From NCBI RefSeq assembly GCF_900110835.1, contig NZ_FOJG01000001.1, forward strand, positions 2,883,499 to 2,947,498: a DNA stretch of 64,000 bases. Reading direction: 5' to 3'. Source of the DNA: Chitinophaga arvensicola (GTDB lineage Bacteria; Bacteroidota; Bacteroidia; Chitinophagales; Chitinophagaceae). A model generated the notes under the pieces. The model was not told where the DNA came from. It did no database searches and saw only the letters and a list, made by a program, of their open reading frames with translations. The position numbers were made by a program, and so were the translations under genes. Each line of letters opens with the position of its first letter. Within the stretch, counting starts at the first letter, position 1. Positions 1-8,981 of the stretch are shown here, piece by piece.

Positions 1-74
1 AAGGTCTCTTCAATGCCGGTTTCAATTATCCCCTCACGAAGAATTACAATTTCGGGATCAACGTCAACTTCTAA
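1..74 (+). CDS. SusC/RagA-family TonB-dependent receptor, C-terminal end only
   Basis: Only the last 23 codons are in the window, read in frame from base 3 to the TAA at 72-74. They end in GINVNF, a barrel-closing beta strand with terminal Phe, as expected for an outer-membrane barrel. The next gene, 11 bases on, is a SusD-family lipoprotein, and SusC is the usual upstream partner of SusD. The family imports glycan fragments across the outer membrane with TonB energy. The identity rests on this context and the terminal strand, since the plug and most of the barrel lie outside the window. Confidence 0.75.
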   Translation, partial: GLFNAGFNYPLTKNYNFGINVNF

Positions 75-85
75 AAGCACGCAAC

Positions 86-1972
86 ATGACTATCAATAAA
101 CTTTCCTTTACTATACTGTTGGCATCAGGCCTGTTGTTTTCCGGCTGTAATAAAGTGCTGGATCTGAAGCCTACCGACAAAATCCCTGCGGAAGCCCTGT
201 TTGGCGATCCGGAAGGCGTGAAATTATACATGGCCAATCTTTATTACCAGTTACCGATCGAGGACTTTACCTACTTCCGGAACGGTTTTAACTGGAACAG
301 CGGCGATCCCAACAATGGTGGATTTGCACCGGCCATGGCTACTGATGAAGCAGTACATACCGAGTTTGGTGATTTTGTGGGAGATGGAGATTTTAACTGC
401 TGGGAAAGCTCCTATAAGCTGATCCGCGATGTAAATTTGCTGATTGATGCGATTCCTACATTAGCGATCCGTGAGGATGAAAAAGCAGCCCTGGTAGGAG
501 AAAGCGCCTTTATCAAAGCCTACGCTTATTTCGCATTGGCAAAAAGATATGGTGGCGTATCCATTATCAAAGGTTCCCAAAAATATACCGGTGACGCAGA
601 AAGTCTGAAAGTACCGAGAAGCACTGAAAAAGAAACCTGGGATTATGTGCTGGAACTCTGTGATCAGGCTATCGCTAACCTCGGAGACGGGGTAAGCAGA
701 AGAGCTTCCAAATGGACAGCTTATGCGCTGAAATCAAGAGCAGCCCTTCATGCGGCCTCACTGGCCAAATTCGGTGCACGTGCGCCTATGTCCGGTGCCG
801 CAGTAAATGCCAAACTGATTGGCATGGAAGCTGGTGCTGCCACTGCTTACTACGAAGCCTGTAAATCCGCTTCCCTGGCGCTGATCAATGCCGGTAAATT
901 TGAACTGTTTATGCCAAACCCGGCAAACCCGGCAGCAGCAGCAGAAAACTACCGCCAGTTATTCCAGGATCCCGCCAATAAAGAAGTGATCTTTGCAAAA
1001 GGATACACGTTGCCCGGCGCCTTCCTCGGTCATAACTACGATATCTGGTATCAACCCGCACAGGTAGCCAACGGATGGCCTCACCCAGGCAGGATGAATC
1101 CTACCCTGGACCTGGTAGACAGCTACGAAAGCTATGATAATCCGGGGCATTCCTCACCGGTAGTAACTTCTACCGATGGCAATATCACCGATTACAACGG
1201 GTATAAAGCTTCCCGTACTTACATCCAGTTCGATACGCCAAACGACATCTTTAAAAATAAAGATGCCCGTTTATGGGGAACTGCGATCCTGCCATCTACC
1301 CTCTGGAAGAGTATCCCGATCATCATCCAGGCAGGTTATGTAAAACCTGATGGCAGCGCGGTAATCCGTACCAATGATCATATCGACATTGGCGGTACTA
1401 CCTATTATACTTATGGCGCCGCCAGTACCAGCCAGTATTCCGGCTTTGACACCTACGGTGGTAATAACACCCGCACCGGTTTCTCTTTCAAGAAATTTAT
1501 GAACCAGAATGCGCCGATCGTTCCGGGATGGAACCAGAGCACTACCGACTTCATCGATTTCAGGTTAGCTGAAATAATGCTCAACTATGCAGAAGCCGTG
1601 GTGGAAAGCGGAACAGGAGATGCTGCCCTTGCCGCCAAAGTGATGAACGATATCCGTAAAAGAGCCGCTCATACTACCGACATTCCGCTGACCTCCGACA
1701 ACGTACAGCGCGAACGCAAAGTAGAACTGGCTTTTGAAAACAAACGTTTCTGGGACCTGATCCGCAGAAGGGAATATCATACCGAATTCAATAACCGTAT
1801 GCTGCACTCCCTGCTGCCATTGAGAGATTTGCGCGCTTTACCGGCCACCAAGTACATTTTTGTCCGTGTAGATGTGCCCAATACGAATACCAAGACATTC
1901 CAGCCTAAATCCTACTACCGGCCAATTCCGGGGATCGGCTCCAACGGCCTGATTCAAAACCCGCAGTATTAA
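86..1972 (+). CDS. SusD/RagB-family nutrient-binding outer-membrane lipoprotein
   Basis: A 628-residue protein with a lipoprotein signal (hydrophobic residues 5-20, lipobox ending at Cys21) followed by a LDLKPTDKIP-type start, typical of SusD/RagB proteins. The length is normal for the family (about 500-650). The C-terminal half has the family signature DFRLAEIMLNYAEA, then an R-KVELAFENKRFWDLIRR segment. SusD proteins sit on the cell surface as the lid of the SusC transporter and capture glycans. The gene follows a SusC tail by 11 bases and its stop overlaps the longest reading of the next gene. The substrate cannot be read from the sequence. Confidence 0.95.
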   Translation: MTINKLSFTILLASGLLFSGCNKVLDLKPTDKIPAEALFGDPEGVKLYMANLYYQLPIEDFTYFRNGFNWNSGDPNNGGFAPAMATDEAVHTEFGDFVGDGDFNCWESSYKLIRDVNLLIDAIPTLAIREDEKAALVGESAFIKAYAYFALAKRYGGVSIIKGSQKYTGDAESLKVPRSTEKETWDYVLELCDQAIANLGDGVSRRASKWTAYALKSRAALHAASLAKFGARAPMSGAAVNAKLIGMEAGAATAYYEACKSASLALINAGKFELFMPNPANPAAAAENYRQLFQDPANKEVIFAKGYTLPGAFLGHNYDIWYQPAQVANGWPHPGRMNPTLDLVDSYESYDNPGHSSPVVTSTDGNITDYNGYKASRTYIQFDTPNDIFKNKDARLWGTAILPSTLWKSIPIIIQAGYVKPDGSAVIRTNDHIDIGGTTYYTYGAASTSQYSGFDTYGGNNTRTGFSFKKFMNQNAPIVPGWNQSTTDFIDFRLAEIMLNYAEAVVESGTGDAALAAKVMNDIRKRAAHTTDIPLTSDNVQRERKVELAFENKRFWDLIRRREYHTEFNNRMLHSLLPLRDLRALPATKYIFVRVDVPNTNTKTFQPKSYYRPIPGIGSNGLIQNPQY

Positions 1973-1995
1973 TGTGTGATTCTAAAAAAGATATT

Positions 1996-2685
1996 ATGAA
2001 CAAGCTGAAATATATATTCTTTGCCACTGCCCTGGCACTGGGAATGACTTCCTGTGAAAAGGATAACTACGACGGGCCTACGGCGGGACTGTCAGGCCGC
2101 TTCGTGGATGTTAAAACCAAGGAGCTGATAGAGCAGGACATTATCCTGGGTACTACCATTGAAATCATAGAACATGGGTATGCCTCCCGCACGCCACAGG
2201 CGCTGATCGTAAAAACAGACGGTACTTACGCCAATACCATGCTCTTTGCCAACACTTATACGGTAACACCTGTACGTGGTAATTTTCTGCCGGTAGACTC
2301 ACAGGTAGTGGACATTAAGGGGCAAACGACGCTCGACTTTTCCGTTACGCCTTACATCCGCGTGCAGGATGTGAGTATTGTAAAAAGCGGCACCAAGGTG
2401 GTAGCCACTTTCAAACTGGAACAGAATGTGATCAACAATGTGAAGAAAATAGGGTTGTACGCACACTCTGATGCCAGGGTTGGTGAGCCGATGCGCCTGG
2501 TAGCGTCTGAAATCAACCTGAACGCTCCCAGCGATCCTACCCATGTGTATACCCTGGAGATAGATCTGGCGGCGAACAGCAACACGCTGAAACCCGGTAA
2601 CAAATACTACTTCCGGGTAGGCGCACTCATTGATGCCGGAGAGGCGAAGCCTAACTACCGGCCCGCAGTAAGACTGGACATTTGA
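1996..2685 (+). CDS. DUF3823-type lipoprotein of a glycan utilisation locus
   Basis: A 229-residue lipoprotein when started at the ATG at 1996, which puts a clean signal peptide and lipobox (MTSC, Cys20) at the N-terminus. An in-frame ATG at 1972 would add eight charged residues in front, which is less likely. The body reads like tandem Ig-like/carboxypeptidase-regulatory folds, matching the DUF3823 family found just after SusD genes. These proteins are thought to be surface glycan-binding or accessory lipoproteins. The gene lies 23 bases after susD and is followed by a terminator hairpin, so it probably closes the SusC-SusD transcript. Confidence 0.8.
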   Translation: MNKLKYIFFATALALGMTSCEKDNYDGPTAGLSGRFVDVKTKELIEQDIILGTTIEIIEHGYASRTPQALIVKTDGTYANTMLFANTYTVTPVRGNFLPVDSQVVDIKGQTTLDFSVTPYIRVQDVSIVKSGTKVVATFKLEQNVINNVKKIGLYAHSDARVGEPMRLVASEINLNAPSDPTHVYTLEIDLAANSNTLKPGNKYYFRVGALIDAGEAKPNYRPAVRLDI

Positions 2686-2709
2686 TTCATCCGCGACGAT
2701 AGAGAGAGT

Positions 2710-2733
2710 CCCGCCGAAAGGCGGGGCTTCTTT
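2710..2733 (+). terminator. Intrinsic terminator after the SusCD-DUF3823 genes
   Basis: Stem CCCGCC / GGCGGG around a GAAA tetraloop (2710-2725), followed by a pyrimidine-rich tail. It lies 24 bases after the stop of the DUF3823 gene and 24 bases before the next start, so it may only partly separate the hydrolase gene from the SusCD transcript. Confidence 0.7.
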
Positions 2734-2756
2734 CATCTTCCTAAAAACCTGATGGT

Positions 2757-4097
2757 ATGAAAAAAATAAGTTGGCTTTTTTTTATTTGGATGATCTGCGT
2801 GGTAACTACTGCCTGTTCCAAAAGTCAGAAAAATGGCGATGATACTACACCACCAACAGTGAATCCTCCTGTTAATGAGGACGTGGTGTATGATGAAACC
2901 GGCTGTTTGTACAAGAGCTATAAAAATCTTGTGATGGCGGGCTACCAGGGCTGGTTTGCTGCTGCCGGTGATGCCTCCGAAAGAGGATGGTACCACTATC
3001 AGAATGGTAACTGTGGCGGATTCTTACCCGGCTGCTCTGCGGTTGATTTCTGGCCTGACATGAGCGAATACACCAAAAAATATAAATCTCCTTTTCAGTT
3101 CCCCGGCGGAACAGATGCTTACCTGTATAGTCCTTATGACGAAGAAAGCGTAGACCTGCATTTTAAATGGATGAAAGACTACGGCATCGACGGCGTGTTT
3201 ATGCAGCGTTTTGTAGGAGAAATCAAATCTTCGAATGCAAAAGGAAAAAGACATTTCAATAAAGTGCTGGAGAATGCATTGAAAGCGGCGGAGAAATACC
3301 AGCGCGCCATTTGCGTGATGTATGACCTCAGTGGTTGTACCAGTGAAGATGTAGCTTACCTGGAAGAAGACTGGAATGAACTCCAGACCTTATTCTCCCT
3401 GTTTGACAATAAAAAACATCCTACGTATGTGCGGCATAAGGGCAAACCGTTGTTGTCGATCTGGGGTGTTGGTTTTAATGACAACAGGAAATACACCATT
3501 GCCAATGTAGACCAGCTGGTGACCAAGCTGAAAGGCAAAGGCAACAAAGTATCTATTATGCTGGGTGTGCCTTACTACTGGCGTTCCCTGAAAAATGATA
3601 CAGAAAACTCTGCGCAGTTACATGCGCTTATCAAACGTACGGATATTATTATGCCATGGGCAGTGGGCCGCTATGACAACAACAGCTACAGCAATGTAGC
3701 CGGTGGCGAACTGGCCGCAGACATCCAATGGTGCAACACCAATAAAGTAGATTATGTGCCGTTGGTATTCCCGGGTTTCAGCTGGGGCAATTTAAAGAAT
3801 GATGTGGCCGCGTATAATTCCATTCCGCGACTGAAAGGAGATTTCTTATGGAAACAGGTAGCAGGTGCCCGTTTGTCGGGAGCACAATCCTTATATGTAG
3901 CGATGTTTGATGAGATTGATGAGGGCACTGCTATCTATAAATGCGCCAGGGAAGGGGAATTACCGTTACATGCCGACAAGAAATTTGTGGGCATAGAAAG
4001 CGATCTGGCTTCCGATTATTATTTGTGGCTTACAGGCCAGGCCGGCCGCTGGTTTCATGGAGAAGCCGGATTTGGCGCCACGAAGCCGGTACGATAA
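2757..4097 (+). CDS. Glycoside hydrolase family 71/99-like lipoprotein
   Basis: A 446-residue lipoprotein (Cys20 after a hydrophobic signal) with a Thr/Pro-rich linker at about 28-42 and a catalytic-type domain from about 50. Motifs such as MAGYQGWF near the start, FKWMKDYGIDGVFMQRFVG, and GFSWGN and MFDEIDEGTA near the end match the GH71/GH99-like proteins common in Bacteroidota. GH99 members are endo-alpha-mannanases and GH71 members alpha-1,3-glucanases; which activity applies here is not decidable by eye. Acidic residues suited to catalysis are present (the DEIDE region). Its position after SusCD suggests it cuts the glycan at the cell surface. Confidence 0.8.
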   Translation: MKKISWLFFIWMICVVTTACSKSQKNGDDTTPPTVNPPVNEDVVYDETGCLYKSYKNLVMAGYQGWFAAAGDASERGWYHYQNGNCGGFLPGCSAVDFWPDMSEYTKKYKSPFQFPGGTDAYLYSPYDEESVDLHFKWMKDYGIDGVFMQRFVGEIKSSNAKGKRHFNKVLENALKAAEKYQRAICVMYDLSGCTSEDVAYLEEDWNELQTLFSLFDNKKHPTYVRHKGKPLLSIWGVGFNDNRKYTIANVDQLVTKLKGKGNKVSIMLGVPYYWRSLKNDTENSAQLHALIKRTDIIMPWAVGRYDNNSYSNVAGGELAADIQWCNTNKVDYVPLVFPGFSWGNLKNDVAAYNSIPRLKGDFLWKQVAGARLSGAQSLYVAMFDEIDEGTAIYKCAREGELPLHADKKFVGIESDLASDYYLWLTGQAGRWFHGEAGFGATKPVR

Positions 4098-4110
4098 TCT
4101 TCACCATTAA

Positions 4111-5349
4111 ATGATTGACATGAGAACCCTGTTTTTATTGTTGTTGTTGACAGGTACCCGTCTTATGGGATTTGCAGATGTACCTTTTAAAAGTATCCGG
4201 GCGTTTAATGTTTTGCCGGGAAATTCGGGAGAAGTAAATAAGGTAAACCTGCAAAAGGCCATAGACTGGGCCTCCGTACACGGAGCTGCATTATTTGTAG
4301 AGCCATCAGATATTCCATACACCATTAAAAGCGGGATCATTCTGAAGCCGAATGTATCGCTGGTAGGGGCCAATGGTCCTGTGCCGCGCGGGACCAAACA
4401 CCCGGACAAAAACGCGCCGGTAGGCAGTGTATTCCGTATAGTGGATGCAGAACAACCTTTTATCACCGTGGAATCGTCTACCCGCATAGAAGGTATCCAG
4501 TTCTGGTATGCCAACCAGGAATTAACAGATCCGGCTAAGATCATTCCTTACCCGGCTACGATACAGGTCAGCAAAACATCCAGCACACAAGGTGTTACTT
4601 TGTCCAGGCTTACTTTTTACGGCGAATACCTGGCTATGGACTTCAATGCCAGCAAAGCTTTGATCTGTGAGTTGATTCTCATAGAACATTGCTATGGCTA
4701 CCCGTTGAGCGGGCAATTTATCCGCATAGACTACTGCTATGATATTCCGCGTTTCCTCCACTGTCATATTAATCCCGCTATTATGCGGAAGATGGGGCTG
4801 CGCTTTTCCAAAGCAGTAATAGATAATGTAGTGAAACAAAAAACATATGCGTATTCCGTAAATCATACCGACAATGCGCAACTGATGGACCTGTTTACTT
4901 TTGCTACCTGGGGCGGTATTTATTTGGGAGACGAGAGTTATGGACAGCTGACCAATTTCAACCTGGATTGTGTAGCCGTGGGTATTTACAAAGGTGGCAA
5001 CAACGCCAAGAACCGGAACTGGCAGATTGCACAGGGATCTATTATTGCCAATGCCGGCGCCACCGTGGAAGAAACACATCCGATCATCATAGAAGGACAG
5101 GGTCATACCGCCCTTACCAATGTGGAAGCGTTTTCCGGTGGCAATGGCGCCTTAACCAACCTGGGACAGTCGTATGATTATATGCTGATCCAGGGCAATG
5201 AACTGCTGACAGTATCCATGGTAGGCTGCCGTATGCGCAACTATGTATCCGCCACGCCTTTTACCATCCGGAATCCTGCAGCAAGATTGCAGGCAGTGGC
5301 CTGTGTGGATAAGGACGAGCAGTTTTTGAATACAACGATAGGAAAATAG
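4111..5349 (+). CDS. Secreted right-handed beta-helix (pectate-lyase-fold) protein
   Basis: A 412-residue protein with a signal peptide (hydrophobic stretch, about residues 5-20; the ATG at 4120 is an equally good start). The sequence FKSIRAFNVLPGNSGEVNKVNLQKAIDWA near the start resembles the N-terminus of Pectate_lyase_3/rhamnogalacturonase-type proteins. The rest has the irregular short-strand pattern of a parallel beta-helix. Such proteins cut or bind polysaccharides. No catalytic residues could be assigned with confidence. The gene lies 13 bases after the GH71/99-like gene and ends at a strong terminator, so the two probably form one unit of the glycan locus. Confidence 0.65.
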   Translation: MIDMRTLFLLLLLTGTRLMGFADVPFKSIRAFNVLPGNSGEVNKVNLQKAIDWASVHGAALFVEPSDIPYTIKSGIILKPNVSLVGANGPVPRGTKHPDKNAPVGSVFRIVDAEQPFITVESSTRIEGIQFWYANQELTDPAKIIPYPATIQVSKTSSTQGVTLSRLTFYGEYLAMDFNASKALICELILIEHCYGYPLSGQFIRIDYCYDIPRFLHCHINPAIMRKMGLRFSKAVIDNVVKQKTYAYSVNHTDNAQLMDLFTFATWGGIYLGDESYGQLTNFNLDCVAVGIYKGGNNAKNRNWQIAQGSIIANAGATVEETHPIIIEGQGHTALTNVEAFSGGNGALTNLGQSYDYMLIQGNELLTVSMVGCRMRNYVSATPFTIRNPAARLQAVACVDKDEQFLNTTIGK

Positions 5350-5383
5350 TTGTGTATAAACAGTGGAGTCGAGTTGAAGAAGA

Positions 5384-5418
5384 GAAGGCGTCTCAATTTT
5401 GAGACGCCTTCTTATTTT
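5384..5418. terminator. Bidirectional intrinsic terminator between convergent genes
   Basis: Perfect 11-bp stem (GAAGGCGTCTC, 5384-5394, with its complement at 5401-5411), loop AATTTT, then a T-rich tail on the plus strand. It separates the glycan locus on the plus strand from the TonB receptor gene ending on the minus strand at 5436. Confidence 0.85.
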
Positions 5419-5435
5419 ATGTATGGTATTACAGA

Positions 5436-7808
5436 TTAGAATTTCAATGCCACGCTGCCGTTGAAATTACGCGGCATTTGCGGAATCGTGGTACTCCATC
5501 CCACCCAGTATTCCTGGTTGCTGATATTATTGACTTTAAAAGCGATGGCAAACCGGGGTTTGTCGTAAGAGATGCCTGCATTCACGATCGTATAGGCTGG
5601 TAAAGCATATTCACTTGTGGTGCTGAGGATTACTTTATTATCGGAGGCGTAGTTGCCGCCAACACCCAGCCCGAGTCCTTTCAGTGCACCGCTGTAAAGA
5701 CGGTAGCTCAGCCAGGTATTCACTGTATTTGCGGGGCCTGCGCTGATGGGGCGGAAGCCGTCCAGTGTAGGGTTGCTTTTTTCGATTTTGCTGTCGTTGT
5801 ACGCATAACCTGCGATAATATTAAATCCCCTTGCCGGTGTCGCTGTAATTTCAGCCTCGATGCCTTTGCTGTATTGGGTACCATTTTGCACCGTATAGGT
5901 AGGGCGGTCCGGCACATCCATGCGGGTGATATCCTTTACATTGATCTGGTAGTAGCTGATACTTCCGTTAAGTTTCCCGTTGAGCAGGTTCGCTTTGAAA
6001 CCCCCTTCGAACTGATTGGCCTGACTGGGTTTGAAGCTGCTGAAGGTACCGTCGGGTTGTTGCACTGGTGCGATGTTCTGGAAACCGTTCATGTAATTGG
6101 CGAATACGGACAACTGATCTTTTACAATCTGGTATACCAGTCCGAATTTAGGCGAAACGGCAGTTTGCGCATATTTCCCGGTAGTGGTATCACGGGTAAT
6201 ATTTTTCGTGCCACGGTTATCGAAGCGGTCGATGCGTACAGAGGCCATCACGAGAAACCGGTCGGTGATGTTCAGCACATCCTGGAGGTAGGCACTGTAG
6301 ATGTTTTGTTGTGCGATGGATTTGGTATAGGCCATTCCTTTAAAACGATCCAGTAAGGCAAGCTTTGTCAGTTGCGTATAGGCGGCACCGGGTTTGGAAG
6401 CGCTGATCACATCGAATGGAAGCGTAGGGGCGCCGCTGCTTTTAGTGGTCACGCTGTAAATGTCAATACCTGCTACCAAACGGTTCCGCATATGTCCAAT
6501 CCTGAAATCGCCGTTGAAGTTTTGCTGGAAATCTATGGCGTTGGCATTGCTGTATTCGGTGTAGTTCATATTACGTATCAGGGAGTCATTACCTGGCTTC
6601 ATGCTCAGGTAACCGCTCAAACCATTGGCAGTGCTGCTGAGGTAAGTGAAGTTGGTATGACTGCTCCATTGGCCGGACAGCTGGTGATCCAGTGTCAGGT
6701 AAAGGTTGGCTGCGGTGTTGGCCGTAGTAATATCATCGCCGCTGAATCGTTTCCTGAAATCGATCTTCAGATCTTTCGGACTGCGTACGCCGGTAGCATA
6801 AGATCCGTCGGCGAACATGCGGTAAAAGCTGTTGCCTTTTTCGTTGCGGTATTCTGCGTCTACCGTGAGGGTGGTTTTATCATCCACTTTGTAGGTGAGG
6901 GTAGGCGCGAGGAATACGTAGTTTTTAAAACCTGCGTCCTGGAAGCTGCCTTCATTGTGTTTAGCCGCATTTAAGCGGAACAGCAATGTTTTTTCTTTAT
7001 TCAACGGCGTGTTTACGTCGGCCGTGAAGCGGCTCAGGCCATAGCTGCCAACAGTATAAGCAACTTCTCCCTTAAAATGATCAAATGGCTTTTTGGTAAC
7101 CCGGTTAAACAAGCCGCCAAAAGAAACAAAGCTGCTGCCGTATAAAGTGCCGGAAGGGCCTTTGATGGCTTCCAGTGTTTCGATATTGGCCGGATCAACG
7201 GTGCCACCGCCAATATTACCGGGAATACCATTGCGGAGAAACGACTGTGTCGAAAAGCCCCGGGAAGTAACGGTGCCGCCTGCACTGTTATTTTCAAGTT
7301 GCATAACCACACCGGGTATGTTTTTGATAGCATCTGCATAGCTCACCACCATTTGTTCCTGTAGCAACTCTTTGGTAACGGAAGTATATACCTGCGGATT
7401 CTCGATATTCTTTAACGGCATCTTGGCCACATATTCGCTGCTGATCCTGGTGAGTCGTTGCTTGTTGCCGGTGATAATTACGGCTTGCAGCGCTTTTACG
7501 GGGATGCTGAGCGCAATGTTTACATGGGCGCGTTGTCCTTTTTCAACCGTTACTTCCTGTGTTACCGGTTGGTAGCCTGACAGGGAAATCTCCAGTTCAT
7601 AATGACCTGCTTCCACGTTGCGGAATATAAAATTGCCGGATTCATTGGTGGTGGCATTGCGGTGGCTGTTTTTGATGACTACCTTTACCGCCGGCGCTGG
7701 TTGGCCATCGGAAGTGGTTACCTGGCCGGTAATGTTGGTTTTATCCTGTGCATAGAGCCATGCTCCTGGTAGCAGGATGCATAATAGCAATAGTAAATGT
7801 TTGTGCAT
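5436..7808 (-). CDS. TonB-dependent siderophore-type receptor with N-terminal carboxypeptidase-regulatory-like domain
   Basis: A 790-residue outer-membrane receptor. Signal peptide 1-20 (cut before QD), a CarboxypepD_reg-like Ig domain at about 24-105, a TonB plug at about 120-250 (DAIKNIPGVV, IETLEAIKGPSGTLYG, GLFNRVTKKP), then a 22-strand-type barrel ending in VALKF with terminal Phe. The plug signature is that of FhuA/FecA-like ferric-siderophore receptors, so import of an iron complex is likely. It is monocistronic on the minus strand. The upstream region carries two 12-bp direct repeats at 21-bp spacing that recur in front of the other TonB receptor of this window (see 26772-28934). Confidence 0.92.
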   Translation of the reverse strand: MHKHLLLLLCILLPGAWLYAQDKTNITGQVTTSDGQPAPAVKVVIKNSHRNATTNESGNFIFRNVEAGHYELEISLSGYQPVTQEVTVEKGQRAHVNIALSIPVKALQAVIITGNKQRLTRISSEYVAKMPLKNIENPQVYTSVTKELLQEQMVVSYADAIKNIPGVVMQLENNSAGGTVTSRGFSTQSFLRNGIPGNIGGGTVDPANIETLEAIKGPSGTLYGSSFVSFGGLFNRVTKKPFDHFKGEVAYTVGSYGLSRFTADVNTPLNKEKTLLFRLNAAKHNEGSFQDAGFKNYVFLAPTLTYKVDDKTTLTVDAEYRNEKGNSFYRMFADGSYATGVRSPKDLKIDFRKRFSGDDITTANTAANLYLTLDHQLSGQWSSHTNFTYLSSTANGLSGYLSMKPGNDSLIRNMNYTEYSNANAIDFQQNFNGDFRIGHMRNRLVAGIDIYSVTTKSSGAPTLPFDVISASKPGAAYTQLTKLALLDRFKGMAYTKSIAQQNIYSAYLQDVLNITDRFLVMASVRIDRFDNRGTKNITRDTTTGKYAQTAVSPKFGLVYQIVKDQLSVFANYMNGFQNIAPVQQPDGTFSSFKPSQANQFEGGFKANLLNGKLNGSISYYQINVKDITRMDVPDRPTYTVQNGTQYSKGIEAEITATPARGFNIIAGYAYNDSKIEKSNPTLDGFRPISAGPANTVNTWLSYRLYSGALKGLGLGVGGNYASDNKVILSTTSEYALPAYTIVNAGISYDKPRFAIAFKVNNISNQEYWVGWSTTIPQMPRNFNGSVALKF

Positions 7809-7832
7809 ATCTCGAGGTTGGATTATAGCCTG

Positions 7833-7899
7833 CGAAGTTATGGCGGGTCCGTAAGGGGGATTTTCAGGATCGGGAAATTTATTTGCGGGATCGGGAAAT
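7833..7899 (-). promoter_or_regulatory. Putative operator/promoter of the siderophore receptor gene
   Basis: Two perfect copies of GGATCGGGAAAT (plus strand 7867-7878 and 7888-7899; ATTTCCCGATCC in gene orientation) lie exactly 21 bp apart, two helical turns. A TAACTTCG box (7833-7840, minus), close to the Bacteroidota -7 consensus TAnnTTTG, starts after a 27-base gap. No TTTG -33 box is seen, which would fit an activator-dependent promoter. A second possible -7 box (TATTTTTG, 7904-7911 minus) lies upstream of the repeats; if that one is used, the repeats would act as a downstream operator. Confidence 0.5.
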
Positions 7900-7933
7900 A
7901 TTACAAAAATAATTTTAGCTCCGTGGCGACTCG

Positions 7934-8479
7934 TTACAGCAGTTCTTTGCTATGCAGTAGTTTTGCGCCTTTTTGTGTGAGTTCCAATAACATGCTGTCC
8001 ATTCTGCTTTGTACGTCATCGCCGGTGCCGATGCAATCTGTCAACAGGTAAACCTGGTAGTCTTCCTGCAGTGCGTCCAGTGCGGTTTGTTTTACGCAAT
8101 ATTCTGCGAGGAAGCCGCTTAAAATCAGTGTGTTTATGCCACTTGCTTTTGCATATGCTTTAAAATCCGGGGAAGAAAAGGAACTGTGTGCTGTTTTTGT
8201 GAAGATGTTGAAATGGTTATCTACATTAATATCCAGCTGATTACCGGTAGTCCCCGCAATGCACATGGATACCCCTTGTTCAAACTGGCCGGGCTGGTAG
8301 TCGGAGCGGATGATCACAAATTTTTCCTTATCCAGCGATGCCAGCAGATGATTGACCTGGTTCTTTGCTGCCAGTATTTGTGTGATGCCTGGGTGTTTGG
8401 AAGCGTATAAGCCTGCGGGATGCGTAAAATCCTTTTGTGCGTCGATGATGATAATTTTCGCATTTTTCGTTATCTCCAT
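7934..8479 (-). CDS. Isochorismatase/nicotinamidase-like cysteine hydrolase
   Basis: A 181-residue cytoplasmic protein of the isochorismatase-like superfamily. The catalytic triad is visible: Asp13 (IIIIDAQKDF), Lys95 (FTKTAHSSF) and Cys127 (LAEYCVKQTALDA). Length and motif order fit the family. Members hydrolyse amides (nicotinamide, ureido acids) or isochorismate; the cis-peptide stretch and FTHPAGLY near the start look more like nicotinamidase/cysteine-hydrolase types. The metal-binding D-x-H motif of true nicotinamidases (PncA) is not obvious, so the substrate stays open. It lies between the receptor gene and a small secreted protein on the same strand. Confidence 0.85.
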   Translation of the reverse strand: MEITKNAKIIIIDAQKDFTHPAGLYASKHPGITQILAAKNQVNHLLASLDKEKFVIIRSDYQPGQFEQGVSMCIAGTTGNQLDINVDNHFNIFTKTAHSSFSSPDFKAYAKASGINTLILSGFLAEYCVKQTALDALQEDYQVYLLTDCIGTGDDVQSRMDSMLLELTQKGAKLLHSKELL

Positions 8480-8514
8480 TTAGATATGTTTTATTGGCCA
8501 GATAAAAGAGTGGT

Positions 8515-8922
8515 TTAATCCAAAGTGCCGCAACGTATTTTGGACCAATGAACTTTCCCTCTTTTTACCTTTATATCTGTAGTGCAAATACCGTGACTGT
8601 CTTTGGAATAAAGACTGATCTGATAATTTTTCTCTTCTTTGGGCGATACATATACGCGAAGAATGTCGGCATCATTCATATATCTGGCATTATGAGCTAC
8701 CTGGAATGTTCTTCCTTCTGCCACAGTTAAAGTACATGTATCGAAAAAAGCGGAGGTGTCAACAAGTAGGATGGCTTTATGCTTATCTTCTATAAATTGA
8801 AGTTTAAAGACCTTTGCGTTGCTGCGGTCTAAAATATATTTTAATAACCGGCAGTCCGCTTTTTGTTGTGCATATGAGAATAGAGACATCACCAATAGGA
8901 TAAAGGAAAATAGTATTTTCAT
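8515..8922 (-). CDS. Small secreted protein of unknown function
   Basis: A 135-residue protein with a clear signal peptide (about 1-18, ending SYAQ) and a mature part of about 117 residues with four cysteines (DCRLL, DTCTL, GICTT, IRCGT), which could form two disulfides in the periplasm. The pattern of short beta strands suggests a small beta-sandwich. I recognise no family. It lies 35 bases upstream of the cysteine hydrolase gene on the same strand and may be co-transcribed with it. Confidence 0.65.
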   Translation of the reverse strand: MKILFSFILLVMSLFSYAQQKADCRLLKYILDRSNAKVFKLQFIEDKHKAILLVDTSAFFDTCTLTVAEGRTFQVAHNARYMNDADILRVYVSPKEEKNYQISLYSKDSHGICTTDIKVKRGKVHWSKIRCGTLD

Positions 8923-8981
8923 GGCTTTGATAATTATGTACAGTATTTAATATACAAAAAAAAAGAAACATGAAATGGTTC

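Noticed and set aside
5874..6974. Two long open frames on the plus strand (160 and 200 codons) inside the siderophore receptor region
   Set aside because: They lie antisense to a well-supported TonB receptor gene, have no signal or family motif and no promoter; they are shadows of its codon use.
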